NCBI GenBank assembly: GCA_021324795.1
Contig: JAJPIK010000039.1
Span: 1 to 40,820, forward strand
DNA from: Chloroflexota bacterium
GTDB lineage: Bacteria; Chloroflexota; UBA6077; FW602-bin22; CADDYW01
Length of the DNA: 40,820 nt
Reading direction: 5' to 3'
In this document: positions 14,290-22,833 of the stretch, piece by piece
Position numbering within the stretch: position 1 is the stretch's first letter
Layout of the letters: every line of letters starts with the position of its first letter
Notes under the pieces: generated by a model
What the model saw: the letters and a program-made list of their open reading frames with translations, nothing else
Databases searched by the model: none
Told to the model about the DNA's origin: nothing
Translations under genes and position numbers: made by a program

Positions 14290-15879
14290 GTGAGCGCGAC
14301 CACCACTCCGCGTATTCGTGACGCGGCCGGTTACGCCGCCGACTCCCACAAATGGTGGGTCCTTGGCGTCATCGTCATGGGCTCTTTCATGAGCATCCTT
14401 GACTCGACCGTCGTCAACATTGCCTTACCCAAGCTAATGTCGGTATTCTCAGCCGACGTGCACGGCGCTCAATGGGTGCTGACCAGCTACCTGCTTGCCC
14501 TGGCGATTGTCATTCCCCTGACCGGCTACCTTGATGAAACATTCGGCGGCAAGCGGATATACATGATCACTTTGGGTCTATTCACGATCGCCTCGGCGCT
14601 CTGCGGATTATCCTGGAGCTTAACTGTCCTGATCGTGTTTCGGATTATCCAGGGCCTGGGGGGCGGGTTGATCCAACCCCTGGGCATGAGCCTGCTCCTC
14701 CGCGAGTTTCGTCCGGAAGAGCGAGGCACCGCCCTCGGCTTTTACGGCATCCCAATCATGCTAGCGCCAGCGATTGGCCCGACGGTTGGCGGCTATCTCG
14801 TCGAATACGTTGATTGGCGCTTCATCTTTTACATTAACGTGCCGATCGGTATTCTCGCGGTCATCGCCGCCTCACGCATTCTCCACGAAGCACCTTTGCA
14901 CCGCGATAAGAAGCTCGATGGGTGGGGAATTGCCCTGGTCGCGATTGGCAGCGCCTCTCTCCTGCTGGGCATTGACAATGGTCCAACCGATGGCTGGGGG
15001 AGCACTTGGGTAGTGCTCGAGCTCGCTCTTGGCATCATCTGCTTGGTAGCATTCATCGTCGTCGAGCTCACGGTGAAACAACCATTGCTCGAATTACGCC
15101 TCTTCCGCTCGCTTAGCTTTACAACCGCGCTCTTTGTTACCTTGATCGTCCAAGTCGCGCTTTTCGGCGCGACCTTCTTGCTGCCCCTCTTTCTTCAGGA
15201 CCTGCGCGGCCTGGGCGCGATGGAGACCGGATTACTTCTTGTCCCCCAAGCGCTGACCGTCGCCGTGATCATGCCGATCTCCGGACGCATTTTTGATCGG
15301 TTTGGACCGCGCATCGTCTTGATACCGGGTATCGCCCTCCTCGCCCTATCCACCTACCGCTTCGGTAATCTGAGTCTGGAAACGACGAACCTCCAGATCA
15401 TCAGCAATCTGATGCTCCGTGGCATGGGGATGGGCCTGGCGATGATGCCAGCGACAACCGCCGCGATGAACGCCGTTCCCCGCCAGTCGATTCCCCGGGC
15501 GACCGCTCTGACGAATGCTCTCCAGCGGATCTCTGGTTCGTTTGGCACGGCAGTGATGTCAACCATCTTGACTTCACGTCAAACCTACCAGTTTGCTACT
15601 CTGGCCCAAACCCAGACACCATTCAACTTTGGCGTCAAGACGATGCTGGCGAAGGCGCAAGCCTTGCCAGCCTTGAACTACCTGCCTCCGCCATATTTCC
15701 ACCAGATCAGTGTCCTGATCCTCTATCAGGAAGTTGCCACGGAGGCAGCGGTGCGATCTTTTGACGATACGTTCCTGGTTGCCTCGGTCATCTGCTTGCC
15801 AGCGATCGTCGCCGCGCTCTTTGTTCGCAACGTCGGCAGTCGGCGCCGTGGTGGCAGCGAGCCGGTGCTGGCGGAGTAG
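14290..15879 (+). CDS. MFS drug-efflux pump, DHA2 (EmrB/QacA) family
   Basis: A 529-residue proton-driven multidrug exporter with 14 predicted membrane helices. Family marks: motif D1 in the first helix (GSFMSILDSTVVNIALPKLMSVF), the helix 4 motif RIIQGLGGGLIQPLGMSLL, and antiporter motif C in helix 5 (GIPIMLAPAIGPTVGGYLVEYVDWRFIFYINVPIG). The start is the GTG at 14290 with AAAGGA about 12 nt upstream. It ends 13 bp before the stop of the converging SDR gene. With marR and two adaptors upstream it makes an emr-type operon; export of hydrophobic or phenolic toxins is likely but the substrate is unknown. Confidence 0.93.
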   Translation: MSATTTPRIRDAAGYAADSHKWWVLGVIVMGSFMSILDSTVVNIALPKLMSVFSADVHGAQWVLTSYLLALAIVIPLTGYLDETFGGKRIYMITLGLFTIASALCGLSWSLTVLIVFRIIQGLGGGLIQPLGMSLLLREFRPEERGTALGFYGIPIMLAPAIGPTVGGYLVEYVDWRFIFYINVPIGILAVIAASRILHEAPLHRDKKLDGWGIALVAIGSASLLLGIDNGPTDGWGSTWVVLELALGIICLVAFIVVELTVKQPLLELRLFRSLSFTTALFVTLIVQVALFGATFLLPLFLQDLRGLGAMETGLLLVPQALTVAVIMPISGRIFDRFGPRIVLIPGIALLALSTYRFGNLSLETTNLQIISNLMLRGMGMGLAMMPATTAAMNAVPRQSIPRATALTNALQRISGSFGTAVMSTILTSRQTYQFATLAQTQTPFNFGVKTMLAKAQALPALNYLPPPYFHQISVLILYQEVATEAAVRSFDDTFLVASVICLPAIVAALFVRNVGSRRRGGSEPVLAE

Positions 15880-15892
15880 CCCAAATGATGTG

Positions 15893-17464
15893 CTAGTGCT
15901 TGCTCCAGAGCCGAGCCAGCGAGTCGCGTGGATACCACCCGAGCACGGTTTTTGCCTTCTCGTTACTATACTTACCATGGGGCAGGTCAGCCAGAATACT
16001 GATTGGCTCAAAGGGATGAGGAAGACGACCAACTTCGACCGCCCGACGCACCGCTCGCCCGGCGTCGGCCCAGGAAACGATGTGGGCTGAGCCAGCGTTA
16101 CGTGGGAGATCAGGCAATGTAGGATCGGTAAACTGCGAGAACATGAGCAAGGGGATCTCGAGATCGTACTCCTCGGCAAAGAGGCGGCACACCTCGTAGC
16201 CGAGAACCTTGGTATGACCATAGAGGAACGTGCCGGCCCGGAATGGGACATCGTTGGGAACGTCGAAGTCGTGGGAATAACCCGAAGGGCTGCGGTTAGC
16301 ATGGAGCATCGGCCCGGTGTGCACGACACGACGAATTCCCGCTTCAACTGCTGCTCGCAGCATGTGATAGGTCCCCAGCAGATTGACCCGGAACGCCTCG
16401 ACCGGATGATTACGGATCACACTGCAATTGACGATGGCATCCATGCCCTCGCACGCTGCGCGGACCTGCTCCCAGTCAGTCAGGTCGACGATCAGATTCT
16501 CGTGCGGGGGCGGAAGTGGCCGGGCGATTGGAGCACCATGCACCTGTCCCCCTTCGGTCTTGAAGGAGCCCAACGGACGGACGTCGGTCAATCGTAGCTG
16601 ATAGTCACCAACGAGCTTCTCAGCGACAACCGCGCCAAGTGGACCTCCCGCGCCAAAAACGACCACTTTGCGAATCGGCCGCGAAGCAATCGGTGGCCCC
16701 CTCCTGATCTGAGCTGCTGCAGGAACGTGATTGGTAAAAACGTCCTTGATAAAGGAGTGGAAATCGTGCTCGGCCTGATAGCCAAGCGTCGCCGCAGCAA
16801 GTCGGGCGCTGAAACGTGTCCGTGCCCCGTTCGCAGTGATGTGAAAAACCCACCAGCCACCAGCCGGCGGTACAAAGTCGAGCGCACGTTGGAGCGCCTG
16901 GAGCGCATCGGCGCGGTGCAGCCAACGGGGATCAAACGGGGCGCCGGCGATCGCTGCCTCGTCGACGATGTGATCGAAGCGCAGGCAAACGATGCGCAAG
17001 GCCGAGTCCCGGCTCAGCTCGCGCGCCGAACGCTCGGCAAGAAATTGGGAGATCTGGCGCGCTTCGAGCGCGGGACGTGGACGCCATTCCTCGTGTGGAT
17101 CCCATTCCGCTGGGTAGCGCTCGAAGAGATCCAACGTGCTACCGAGGACGATCTTAGTTACTCCTGCTCGCTGAGCGGCGAGCAGGAGATTGTAGGTGCC
17201 ACGAGTCGCCCGGTCGATGATCTCGTCATCGCGCTGATCCTCTTTCGGGCTGAATGGGGCGAGGTGGACGATTACGTCGACGCCTTGCACCACGTCTTCA
17301 CAGAAGCTCGGCTCGCGAATGTCGCCGGCGAGAGTCTCGACATCAATCGGCAAGTGACCCAATGGCTGATCATCAACCAAACGAAGCCGATGGGTCGAAG
17401 CTAGTCCGAGTGCCAGCGTTCGCCCGGGCTCATTGCGAGCACCAGTGACGAGAATTCGTGCCAT
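15893..17464 (-). CDS. Tandem double-SDR protein (NAD-dependent epimerase/dehydratase)
   Basis: A 523-residue protein made of two extended short-chain-dehydrogenase domains. Domain 1 (3-250) has the nucleotide loop ILVTGARNEPGRTLA, a DIR motif after strand 3 and VDVIVHLAP, but where YxxxK should be it reads RQISQFLAE, so it probably lacks catalysis. Domain 2 (265-523) has VVVFGAGGPLGAVVAEKL, DLTD, MDAIVNCS and an intact YGHTK (Y415, K419). The two halves look like an ancient duplication in which one copy kept the active site. It starts 12 nt after the enolase-family gene on the same strand, so the two form an operon, suggesting sugar or sugar-acid conversion. Substrate unknown. Confidence 0.85.
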   Translation of the reverse strand: MARILVTGARNEPGRTLALGLASTHRLRLVDDQPLGHLPIDVETLAGDIREPSFCEDVVQGVDVIVHLAPFSPKEDQRDDEIIDRATRGTYNLLLAAQRAGVTKIVLGSTLDLFERYPAEWDPHEEWRPRPALEARQISQFLAERSARELSRDSALRIVCLRFDHIVDEAAIAGAPFDPRWLHRADALQALQRALDFVPPAGGWWVFHITANGARTRFSARLAAATLGYQAEHDFHSFIKDVFTNHVPAAAQIRRGPPIASRPIRKVVVFGAGGPLGAVVAEKLVGDYQLRLTDVRPLGSFKTEGGQVHGAPIARPLPPPHENLIVDLTDWEQVRAACEGMDAIVNCSVIRNHPVEAFRVNLLGTYHMLRAAVEAGIRRVVHTGPMLHANRSPSGYSHDFDVPNDVPFRAGTFLYGHTKVLGYEVCRLFAEEYDLEIPLLMFSQFTDPTLPDLPRNAGSAHIVSWADAGRAVRRAVEVGRLPHPFEPISILADLPHGKYSNEKAKTVLGWYPRDSLARLWSKH

Positions 17465-17476
17465 CCCTAACCATCC

Positions 17477-18637
17477 TCACCAGTTTGTAAAGGCGCCATC
17501 GTGACGGTGGAGTTTGGGCGCTTCCCAAAAGTCAAACCGGTAGCGCGCGGCAGCGCTCTCGTCGAAGGTCACGCCGAGTCCGGGCATAGTTGGCAGCGGG
17601 AAGTGGTCACCCTCGATCACCGGGAACGTGGGGAAGAGATCACGCGGAATCGACTTCTCGATCTCGTGGCGATATTCAAGCTGAGCAAAGTTGTTGAGCG
17701 CAGCCCCCAGGTGGACCGAGGCCGCGGTACAGACCGGTCCCAATGGATTGTGTGGCATCACGTCGATGTAGTGCACCTCGCACCAGCCGGCTACCTTCTT
17801 TGCCTCGCTCAAGCCACCTACGTTCGAGACGTCGAGGCGGGCGAAGTTGAGAATACCCTGCTCAATGTACGGGAGGAACTCCCATTTACTCGCGAACTCC
17901 TCGCCGATCGCGAAAGGAATCGGCGTCATCGTGCGAAGCTGCTGGTAAGCAGCGGGCGCCTGAGCACGAATTGGCTCTTCAAGGAACATCAGGTTAACGT
18001 CGGAAATTCGTTGACAGAAGTGCGCGGCCTCGGCTACTGAGAGTCGATGGTGGAAGTCGATAGAGAGGCCGATTGACGGTCCGACCGCCTGCCGCACCTC
18101 GTGGATCCACCTTGCGGCCAGATCGATTGATTCCATTGGCTCGAAGAGGGCGCCATCACCCCCACTTCGCTCACTCGAGCGCATGCCAACGCCAAATCTG
18201 AGAAAGCGCCAGCCACGGTTGGCGAACTCTTTCGCCCCTTCAACACATTCAGGACCGGTTAAGGAGCCTGGAGTCGCGAAGCAGGGCACCGAGTCACGAC
18301 AGGCTCCGCCAAGTAACTGATAAACTGGAACGCCCAGCGATTGCCCGAGGATATCCCAAAGTGCAATGTCGATTGCCGAAACGACCGCACCGACAATTTT
18401 GCCGCCTTCGAAGTAGTGGCCTCGGTAGAGCATTTGCCAGATGTGCTCGATTCGCCGTGGATCCTGGCCAACCAATAACTGGCGAAAGTGATCGAGCATA
18501 CCTTGCATCGCCAGCTCACGTCCTGAAATGCCACCTTCACCCAGGCCAGAAATACCAGCGTCAGTCTCGACCTTCACGATGAACTGGTTACGCCGGCCTA
18601 CCCACACTGGAAAGCCTTTGACCGCAGTGATCTTCAC
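17477..18637 (-). CDS. Mandelate racemase/enolase family dehydratase, galactonate-dehydratase-like
   Basis: A 386-residue enolase-superfamily enzyme, probably removing water from a sugar acid after metal-assisted proton abstraction. The N-terminal capping domain (1-115) is followed by the TIM barrel with metal ligands D194 (SIDFHHR), E220 (FLEEP) and E246 (AIGEE). The catalytic histidine is H296 in MPHNPLGP, and H196 two residues after the first ligand is the second base, as in D-galactonate and D-mannonate dehydratases. The GTG at 18637 has AGGAGG 8 nt upstream. It is followed after 12 nt by the double-SDR gene. The exact acid sugar is not determined by sequence; galactonate is the closest match I know. 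Confidence 0.88.
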   Translation of the reverse strand: MKITAVKGFPVWVGRRNQFIVKVETDAGISGLGEGGISGRELAMQGMLDHFRQLLVGQDPRRIEHIWQMLYRGHYFEGGKIVGAVVSAIDIALWDILGQSLGVPVYQLLGGACRDSVPCFATPGSLTGPECVEGAKEFANRGWRFLRFGVGMRSSERSGGDGALFEPMESIDLAARWIHEVRQAVGPSIGLSIDFHHRLSVAEAAHFCQRISDVNLMFLEEPIRAQAPAAYQQLRTMTPIPFAIGEEFASKWEFLPYIEQGILNFARLDVSNVGGLSEAKKVAGWCEVHYIDVMPHNPLGPVCTAASVHLGAALNNFAQLEYRHEIEKSIPRDLFPTFPVIEGDHFPLPTMPGLGVTFDESAAARYRFDFWEAPKLHRHDGAFTNW

Positions 18638-18894
18638 CCTCGTTCCTCCTACTTAGCCTTACGCGTCGCCTTCTGGGTCGCCGCCGTAGATGAAATTGGC
18701 AGCCATTGCTCTCACCGTAGAATCTTAGAAGAGGCTACGGTCGTGACGACTATCTTACCAATACGGGGTCGAATTCTGATAGAATCTCTAGGGGTTGGTC
18801 TTTCGTGTTTTTACCTGGTCATACGCCTGGCGTTGACCGTCGCTACCTGCCTCAGTTGAATGTCTCAAGTCAAGCTCAACAGAACTCACAAACG

Positions 18895-19974
18895 ATGTCA
18901 CCAAAGCACCATCTCACCCAGATATCGACCTGGGAGAAGATTCGCCGGGGAATCATGGCCGCCGGGCCACGTCTCTTGCGTGAGCCAGTCGTCGACACGA
19001 TTCGCACGTTTTTCAAAGCACGCGGCTTCCGTGAAGTCGAGACGCCGCTTCTGGTCCGCAGTCCGGGCATGGAACCGTATCTGGAAGTGTTTCAAACCGA
19101 ATGGCGCACCGTCCGAGGCGAGCACTACCGCGGCTATCTGACAACGTCGCCGGAGTACGCGATGAAGAAGTTACTTGCCGCGGGGATCGGACCGATCTTC
19201 CAGATTTGCAAAAGCTTTCGCAACGGGGAAGAGGTGAGCGCACTTCACAATCCGGAGTTCACGATTCTCGAATGGTATCGGACGAATGCCGACTATCGTG
19301 CTTTGATGGCTGATTGCGAGGAGCTTTTTCGGGAGATTGCCCGGGCGGTCTATTCGGAAAGTCAGGCTGAACGTCTGACATATCAGGGAAAGGTCGTCGA
19401 TCTCACCACGCCATGGGAGCGTCTGTCTGTCCACGCCGCGTTCGAGCGATACGCCGGCGTCGACCTCACCCGGGTGGATGACCTGGTCGAGACCGCTCGA
19501 CGAAAAGGCTACGTGATGACCGCGGAGACGACCTGGGAGCAAGCCTATCATCAGATTTTTCTCAATGAGATCGAGCCACGGCTGGGACAGACCACCCCGA
19601 CCATCCTCTACGATTATCCAATCGACCTCGCGGCCCTCGCTCGGCCGAGTCCTACTAACCCCAGTGTCGCCGAGCGGTTCGAGCTATACGTGGCCGGCAT
19701 GGAACTCGCTAACGCCTTTAGCGAGCTTACCGATCCGGTCGAGCAGGCTAGACGACTGCGCTCTGAACAAGCCGAGCGTCGTCGCCTGGGGAAAACGTCT
19801 TACGACGTCGATGAGGACTTTATCCACGCTTTGAGCATCGGCATCCCCGAGGCGGCGGGCATCGCCCTGGGGGTCGATCGTCTGGTCATGCTCTTCGCCA
19901 ACGTCCCGTCAATTCGGGACGTTCTCTGGTTTCCAGCCGATGAGCTGTTTGGGGCATTCGTCGACGACGGCTAA
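18895..19974 (+). CDS. epmA: EF-P lysyltransferase (EpmA/GenX, lysyl-tRNA synthetase paralog)
   Basis: A class II lysyl-tRNA-synthetase catalytic core without the anticodon-binding domain, which adenylates (R)-beta-lysine and attaches it to elongation factor P. Visible are motif 1 (GFREVETPLLVRSPGMEPYLEVF), motif 2 (FQICKSFRNGEEVSALHNPEFTILEWYR), the VAERFELYVAGMELANAFSELTDP block typical of EpmA/LysRS, and motif 3 GIALGVDRLVML. The tailored enzyme is normally about 325 residues; the ATG at 18895 gives 359. A GTG at 18805 with AGGGG nearby would give 389 but adds a non-conserved tail. The efp gene follows 97 nt downstream and epmB after that, which settles the role. Confidence 0.92.
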   Translation: MSPKHHLTQISTWEKIRRGIMAAGPRLLREPVVDTIRTFFKARGFREVETPLLVRSPGMEPYLEVFQTEWRTVRGEHYRGYLTTSPEYAMKKLLAAGIGPIFQICKSFRNGEEVSALHNPEFTILEWYRTNADYRALMADCEELFREIARAVYSESQAERLTYQGKVVDLTTPWERLSVHAAFERYAGVDLTRVDDLVETARRKGYVMTAETTWEQAYHQIFLNEIEPRLGQTTPTILYDYPIDLAALARPSPTNPSVAERFELYVAGMELANAFSELTDPVEQARRLRSEQAERRRLGKTSYDVDEDFIHALSIGIPEAAGIALGVDRLVMLFANVPSIRDVLWFPADELFGAFVDDG

Positions 19975-20071
19975 TTGGTCGGGGTGGCGATCGGAATTGG
20001 AAATCTCGCCGTCCGACCTTGCCAGACGATGACTGTCGCTTGATCACCCGCTAGAGTAAAAGGGAGAAAGA

Positions 20072-20638
20072 ATGCAAATAACCACGTCAGATTTCCGCAA
20101 GGGTATATACATCCTTTTCCGCGATGAGCCCTACCAGATCGCGGATCTTGAGTTCGTCAACCCGGGCAAGGGTTCGGCATTCTTCCGAACCAAGCTGCGC
20201 TCGCTCAAGACCGGTCGAACCATTGACTATACGTTCAAGTCTGGCGAATCGGTCGAGCAATACGACGTCACGACCCAGGATCTCCAATATCTGTATCGTG
20301 ACGGCGACCACCTGATTTTCATGGATCCAACGACTTTTAACCAATTCACCGGTGAGGCCGAGGTGCTGGGCCCGATCGTTGACTTCCTCCGCGAAAATGA
20401 AACCTACCCGGTGATGCTCCACGACGACGAGATCGTCGGTATTCGGCCGCCCAAGCGCGTCGTTTTGACCGTCGCGGAAGCGGAGCCGGCGATTCGGGGT
20501 AATACAGCGACAGGGCTGACCAAACTGGTTGTTTTGGACAACGGAGTCACGATAACCGCACCCGCTTTCATCGAACGCGGTGACACGATCGCCGTCAACC
20601 CAGACACGCGGGAGTATATCGAGCGCGTCAATGTCTGA
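20072..20638 (+). CDS. efp: Translation elongation factor P
   Basis: A 188-residue three-domain protein that relieves ribosomes stalled at polyproline stretches. The N-terminal KOW-like domain ends in the loop NPGKGSAFFR, where K33 corresponds to the lysine that EpmA modifies in E. coli (K34). The two OB domains follow, with VEQYDVTTQDLQYLYRDGDHLIFMD and the conserved C-terminus VNPDTREYIERV. The ribosome binding site AGGGAG precedes the ATG. Flanked by epmA and epmB, it should be beta-lysylated. The hydroxylase EpmC, found in some Proteobacteria, is not in the window. Confidence 0.97.
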   Translation: MQITTSDFRKGIYILFRDEPYQIADLEFVNPGKGSAFFRTKLRSLKTGRTIDYTFKSGESVEQYDVTTQDLQYLYRDGDHLIFMDPTTFNQFTGEAEVLGPIVDFLRENETYPVMLHDDEIVGIRPPKRVVLTVAEAEPAIRGNTATGLTKLVVLDNGVTITAPAFIERGDTIAVNPDTREYIERVNV

Positions 20639-20647
20639 GCTCCGGCC

Positions 20648-21724
20648 ATGGAAAACTTTGCCGCGGCACTCCGAGCAAGCGTAACGACGCTTGCTGAGCT
20701 ACGGGCTTATCTGCAAGAGCGAGGGATCGATCCGGACCGACCGGAGCTATACCTGGACGTTCAGCCCCATGTCTTGCCGGTCCGGATCCCCCGCTACTAT
20801 CTCGACCTGATCGATTGGCAGGATCCGGACGATCCTTTGCGGCGTCAGGTGTTGCCGACTCCTGATGAGCACGCCATCTTACCGGACGACCTTACCGACC
20901 CGATCGGGGATCGTGCGCACCAACCGGTGCCAGGCATCGTCCACCGCTACCCGGACCGGGCACTCCTGCTGCTCACCTCGGCGTGCGTCGTTCACTGCCG
21001 ATTTTGTTTCCGTCGGGAATTCATTGGCAAGCCAGCGCTCACCCTCCGCCCCGATCAGTACGAGGAGGCCCTGCATTACCTCGCCGACCATTCTGAGATC
21101 TGGGAGGTGATTCTGAGCGGCGGCGACCCCCTGGTATTTCGGGACGTCTATCTGCGACGCGTCTTCGAGCAACTGCGCGCGATCCCACACATTCGGGTGA
21201 TTCGGATTCATACGCGCACCCCGGCCATTTTGCCCGGGCGCTTGACCACGGCCTTCGCCGAGCTAGCCCGCACGTACGCGCCAGTCTACCTGGTCATCCA
21301 CGTCAACCATCCCCGCGAGGTCACTGATACCTTCACTCGGCAGGTTGGCATCGTGGTCGACCGAGGGGTACCGGTCCTCTCCCAGACCGTCCTTTTGCGT
21401 GGCGTCAACGACGACGCCGCGACGCTTGCTACCCTTTTTCGCAAGCTCGTCGAAGCGAGGATCAAGCCATACTATCTCCACCAGCTCGACCGAGCCCCAG
21501 GCACGAACCACTTTCGAGTCCCGATTCGCGAAGGCCAGCAACTCCTGCGCCAACTCCGCGGTCACGTCTCCGGACTCTGCTTACCGACCTATGTGCTCGA
21601 CATCCCAGGAGGGCACGGTAAAGTTCCACTTACTCCTGAGTACGTGCATCCAAGCGGGGATGATTTCTACGAGGTCGTCAATTACCGGGGTGAGCGCTTC
21701 GCTTACCAAGAGCCAAACGTGTAA
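20648..21724 (+). CDS. epmB: EF-P beta-lysylation enzyme, radical SAM lysine 2,3-aminomutase type
   Basis: A 358-residue radical SAM and PLP enzyme that converts L-lysine to beta-lysine for EF-P modification. The iron-sulfur cysteines are C113, C117 and C120 (SACVVHCRFCFRR), followed by LSGGDPL and the HTRTPAILPGRL strand. The PLP-binding lysine is K325 in DIPGGHGKVPL. Length fits EpmB (about 340) and not the longer clostridial aminomutases with C-terminal extensions. It starts 9 nt after the efp stop with no strong ribosome binding site, implying translational coupling. Confidence 0.93.
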   Translation: MENFAAALRASVTTLAELRAYLQERGIDPDRPELYLDVQPHVLPVRIPRYYLDLIDWQDPDDPLRRQVLPTPDEHAILPDDLTDPIGDRAHQPVPGIVHRYPDRALLLLTSACVVHCRFCFRREFIGKPALTLRPDQYEEALHYLADHSEIWEVILSGGDPLVFRDVYLRRVFEQLRAIPHIRVIRIHTRTPAILPGRLTTAFAELARTYAPVYLVIHVNHPREVTDTFTRQVGIVVDRGVPVLSQTVLLRGVNDDAATLATLFRKLVEARIKPYYLHQLDRAPGTNHFRVPIREGQQLLRQLRGHVSGLCLPTYVLDIPGGHGKVPLTPEYVHPSGDDFYEVVNYRGERFAYQEPNV

Positions 21725-21819
21725 GGCTTAAAGGGAGAACACGCCGCGAGAAGAGTGGGGTCAGTATCGCTAAGCCCCTGCCTGCCTGTCAGATCTCTCC
21801 CTCGGGCCATCGCGGGAGA

Positions 21820-22521
21820 TCAGCCGGTGTGAAACGAGTACCCCACGCCGTGGCAGGAGACGAGGTAGCGGGGATGCTGATGATCATCCTCGATCTTGCG
21901 GCGAAGGAAGCCCACGTACGTACGCAAATAGGCAGTTTGATTCGCAAACTCGCTTCCCCAGACGTGCTCGAGAATTCGCTGATGCGGCATAACCCGGTCA
22001 CGATTCGCGATGAGGTAGCTCAAGAGGCGAAACTCCGTCGCGCTGAGCTGGATCGCCGAACCATCGCGAAGAACTTGGCGCAAATCGAAATCGACAATGA
22101 GACGACCATCGTCGCAGACGAAGCGACGCTCTTCGCCAATCCCTTTATCGACCTCGACGCGCCGTAAGACAGCTCGAATCCGAGCGCTTAGCGTCGCGAC
22201 CGAAAACGGCTTCGTGACATATTCGTCAGCCCCGGTATCCAAACCGTTGACCACGTCAGGCTCCTGGCCAAGCGCGGTCAGGAGAATCACTGGGACGCTC
22301 GAGACTTGACGGATTCGCCGACATACCTCGATCCCGTCCATCTCTGGCATGAGCACGTCGAGGACGACGAGCTTGGGTGCCCGTTCCTGAAGTATCGTCA
22401 GTGCTTCGGGACCATTCGTCGCGGTAACGACCTCATACCCCTCTTGGGTTAAGCCGATCCTGAGCAAATTGAGGATAGATGGGTCGTCGTCGACCGCTAA
22501 AATGGGCAAGAAATCCGCCAT
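21820..22521 (-). CDS. OmpR/PhoB family response regulator, orphan
   Basis: A 233-residue two-component regulator. The receiver domain has the acidic pocket (D11-D13), phosphoacceptor D55 (LVVLDVLMPEMDG), T82 and K104 (YVTKPF). The C-terminal winged-helix DNA-binding domain spans about 135-233 (LSATEFRLLSYLIANRDRVMPHQRILEHVWG and a TYVGFLRRKIEDD recognition helix), ending in the wing YLVSCHGVGYSF, as in KdpE-type regulators. No histidine kinase is next to it, so its partner lies elsewhere. A promoter with an extended -10 is seen at 22653-22661. Confidence 0.92.
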   Translation of the reverse strand: MADFLPILAVDDDPSILNLLRIGLTQEGYEVVTATNGPEALTILQERAPKLVVLDVLMPEMDGIEVCRRIRQVSSVPVILLTALGQEPDVVNGLDTGADEYVTKPFSVATLSARIRAVLRRVEVDKGIGEERRFVCDDGRLIVDFDLRQVLRDGSAIQLSATEFRLLSYLIANRDRVMPHQRILEHVWGSEFANQTAYLRTYVGFLRRKIEDDHQHPRYLVSCHGVGYSFHTG

Positions 22522-22652
22522 CTACGCCTTCCAGGTGAACGAATTTGCCCGCCGGGTTTCGGGTTGCTTAGGCAAATCCACGTGATGCAGTCGAGAATGC
22601 TCCACATGACACGGCCGAGAAATCGGGCTCACTTCTTTGCATACGCTGAGCT

Positions 22653-22661
22653 ATTATAGCA
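22653..22661 (-). promoter_or_regulatory. Extended -10 promoter of the response regulator
   Basis: On the minus strand TGCTATAAT is a perfect extended -10; the -35 region is poor. The leader would be about 125 nt. Confidence 0.5.
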
Positions 22662-22760
22662 CTTCATGCTCAAAAAATCGAAAAATCGCAGGCGTATTTT
22701 GGCGAGCGACTCGGGAGTCATATGGCAATCTAACGGAATCCACCGGCAGCTCGGCCCTGG

Positions 22761-22802
22761 TTGACAGCCCTCGCCGATCCTGGTATCGTCGCTGACGATA
22801 CC
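22761..22802 (+). promoter_or_regulatory. Promoter with a palindrome overlapping the -10 box
   Basis: TTGACA (22761-22766), 17-nt spacer, TATCGT (22784-22789). A perfect 9-bp inverted repeat GGTATCGTC-GCT-GACGATACC (22782-22802) covers the -10 box and the likely start site, a classic position for a repressor operator. It drives the TIM-barrel gene starting at 22834. Confidence 0.65.
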
Positions 22803-22833
22803 GCGTGTTCCCATTTCCAACAGGAGGTTCCCG

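Larger units (their letters stand above)
22522..22833. other. Divergent intergenic region with two promoters
   Basis: Contains the extended -10 promoter of the response regulator (minus, 22653-22661), an inverted repeat ATTTGCC/GGCAAAT (22543-22549, 22571-22577) in that gene's leader, and the promoter plus operator-like palindrome of the plus-strand TIM-barrel gene (22761-22802). No small ORF was convincing. Confidence 0.55.
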
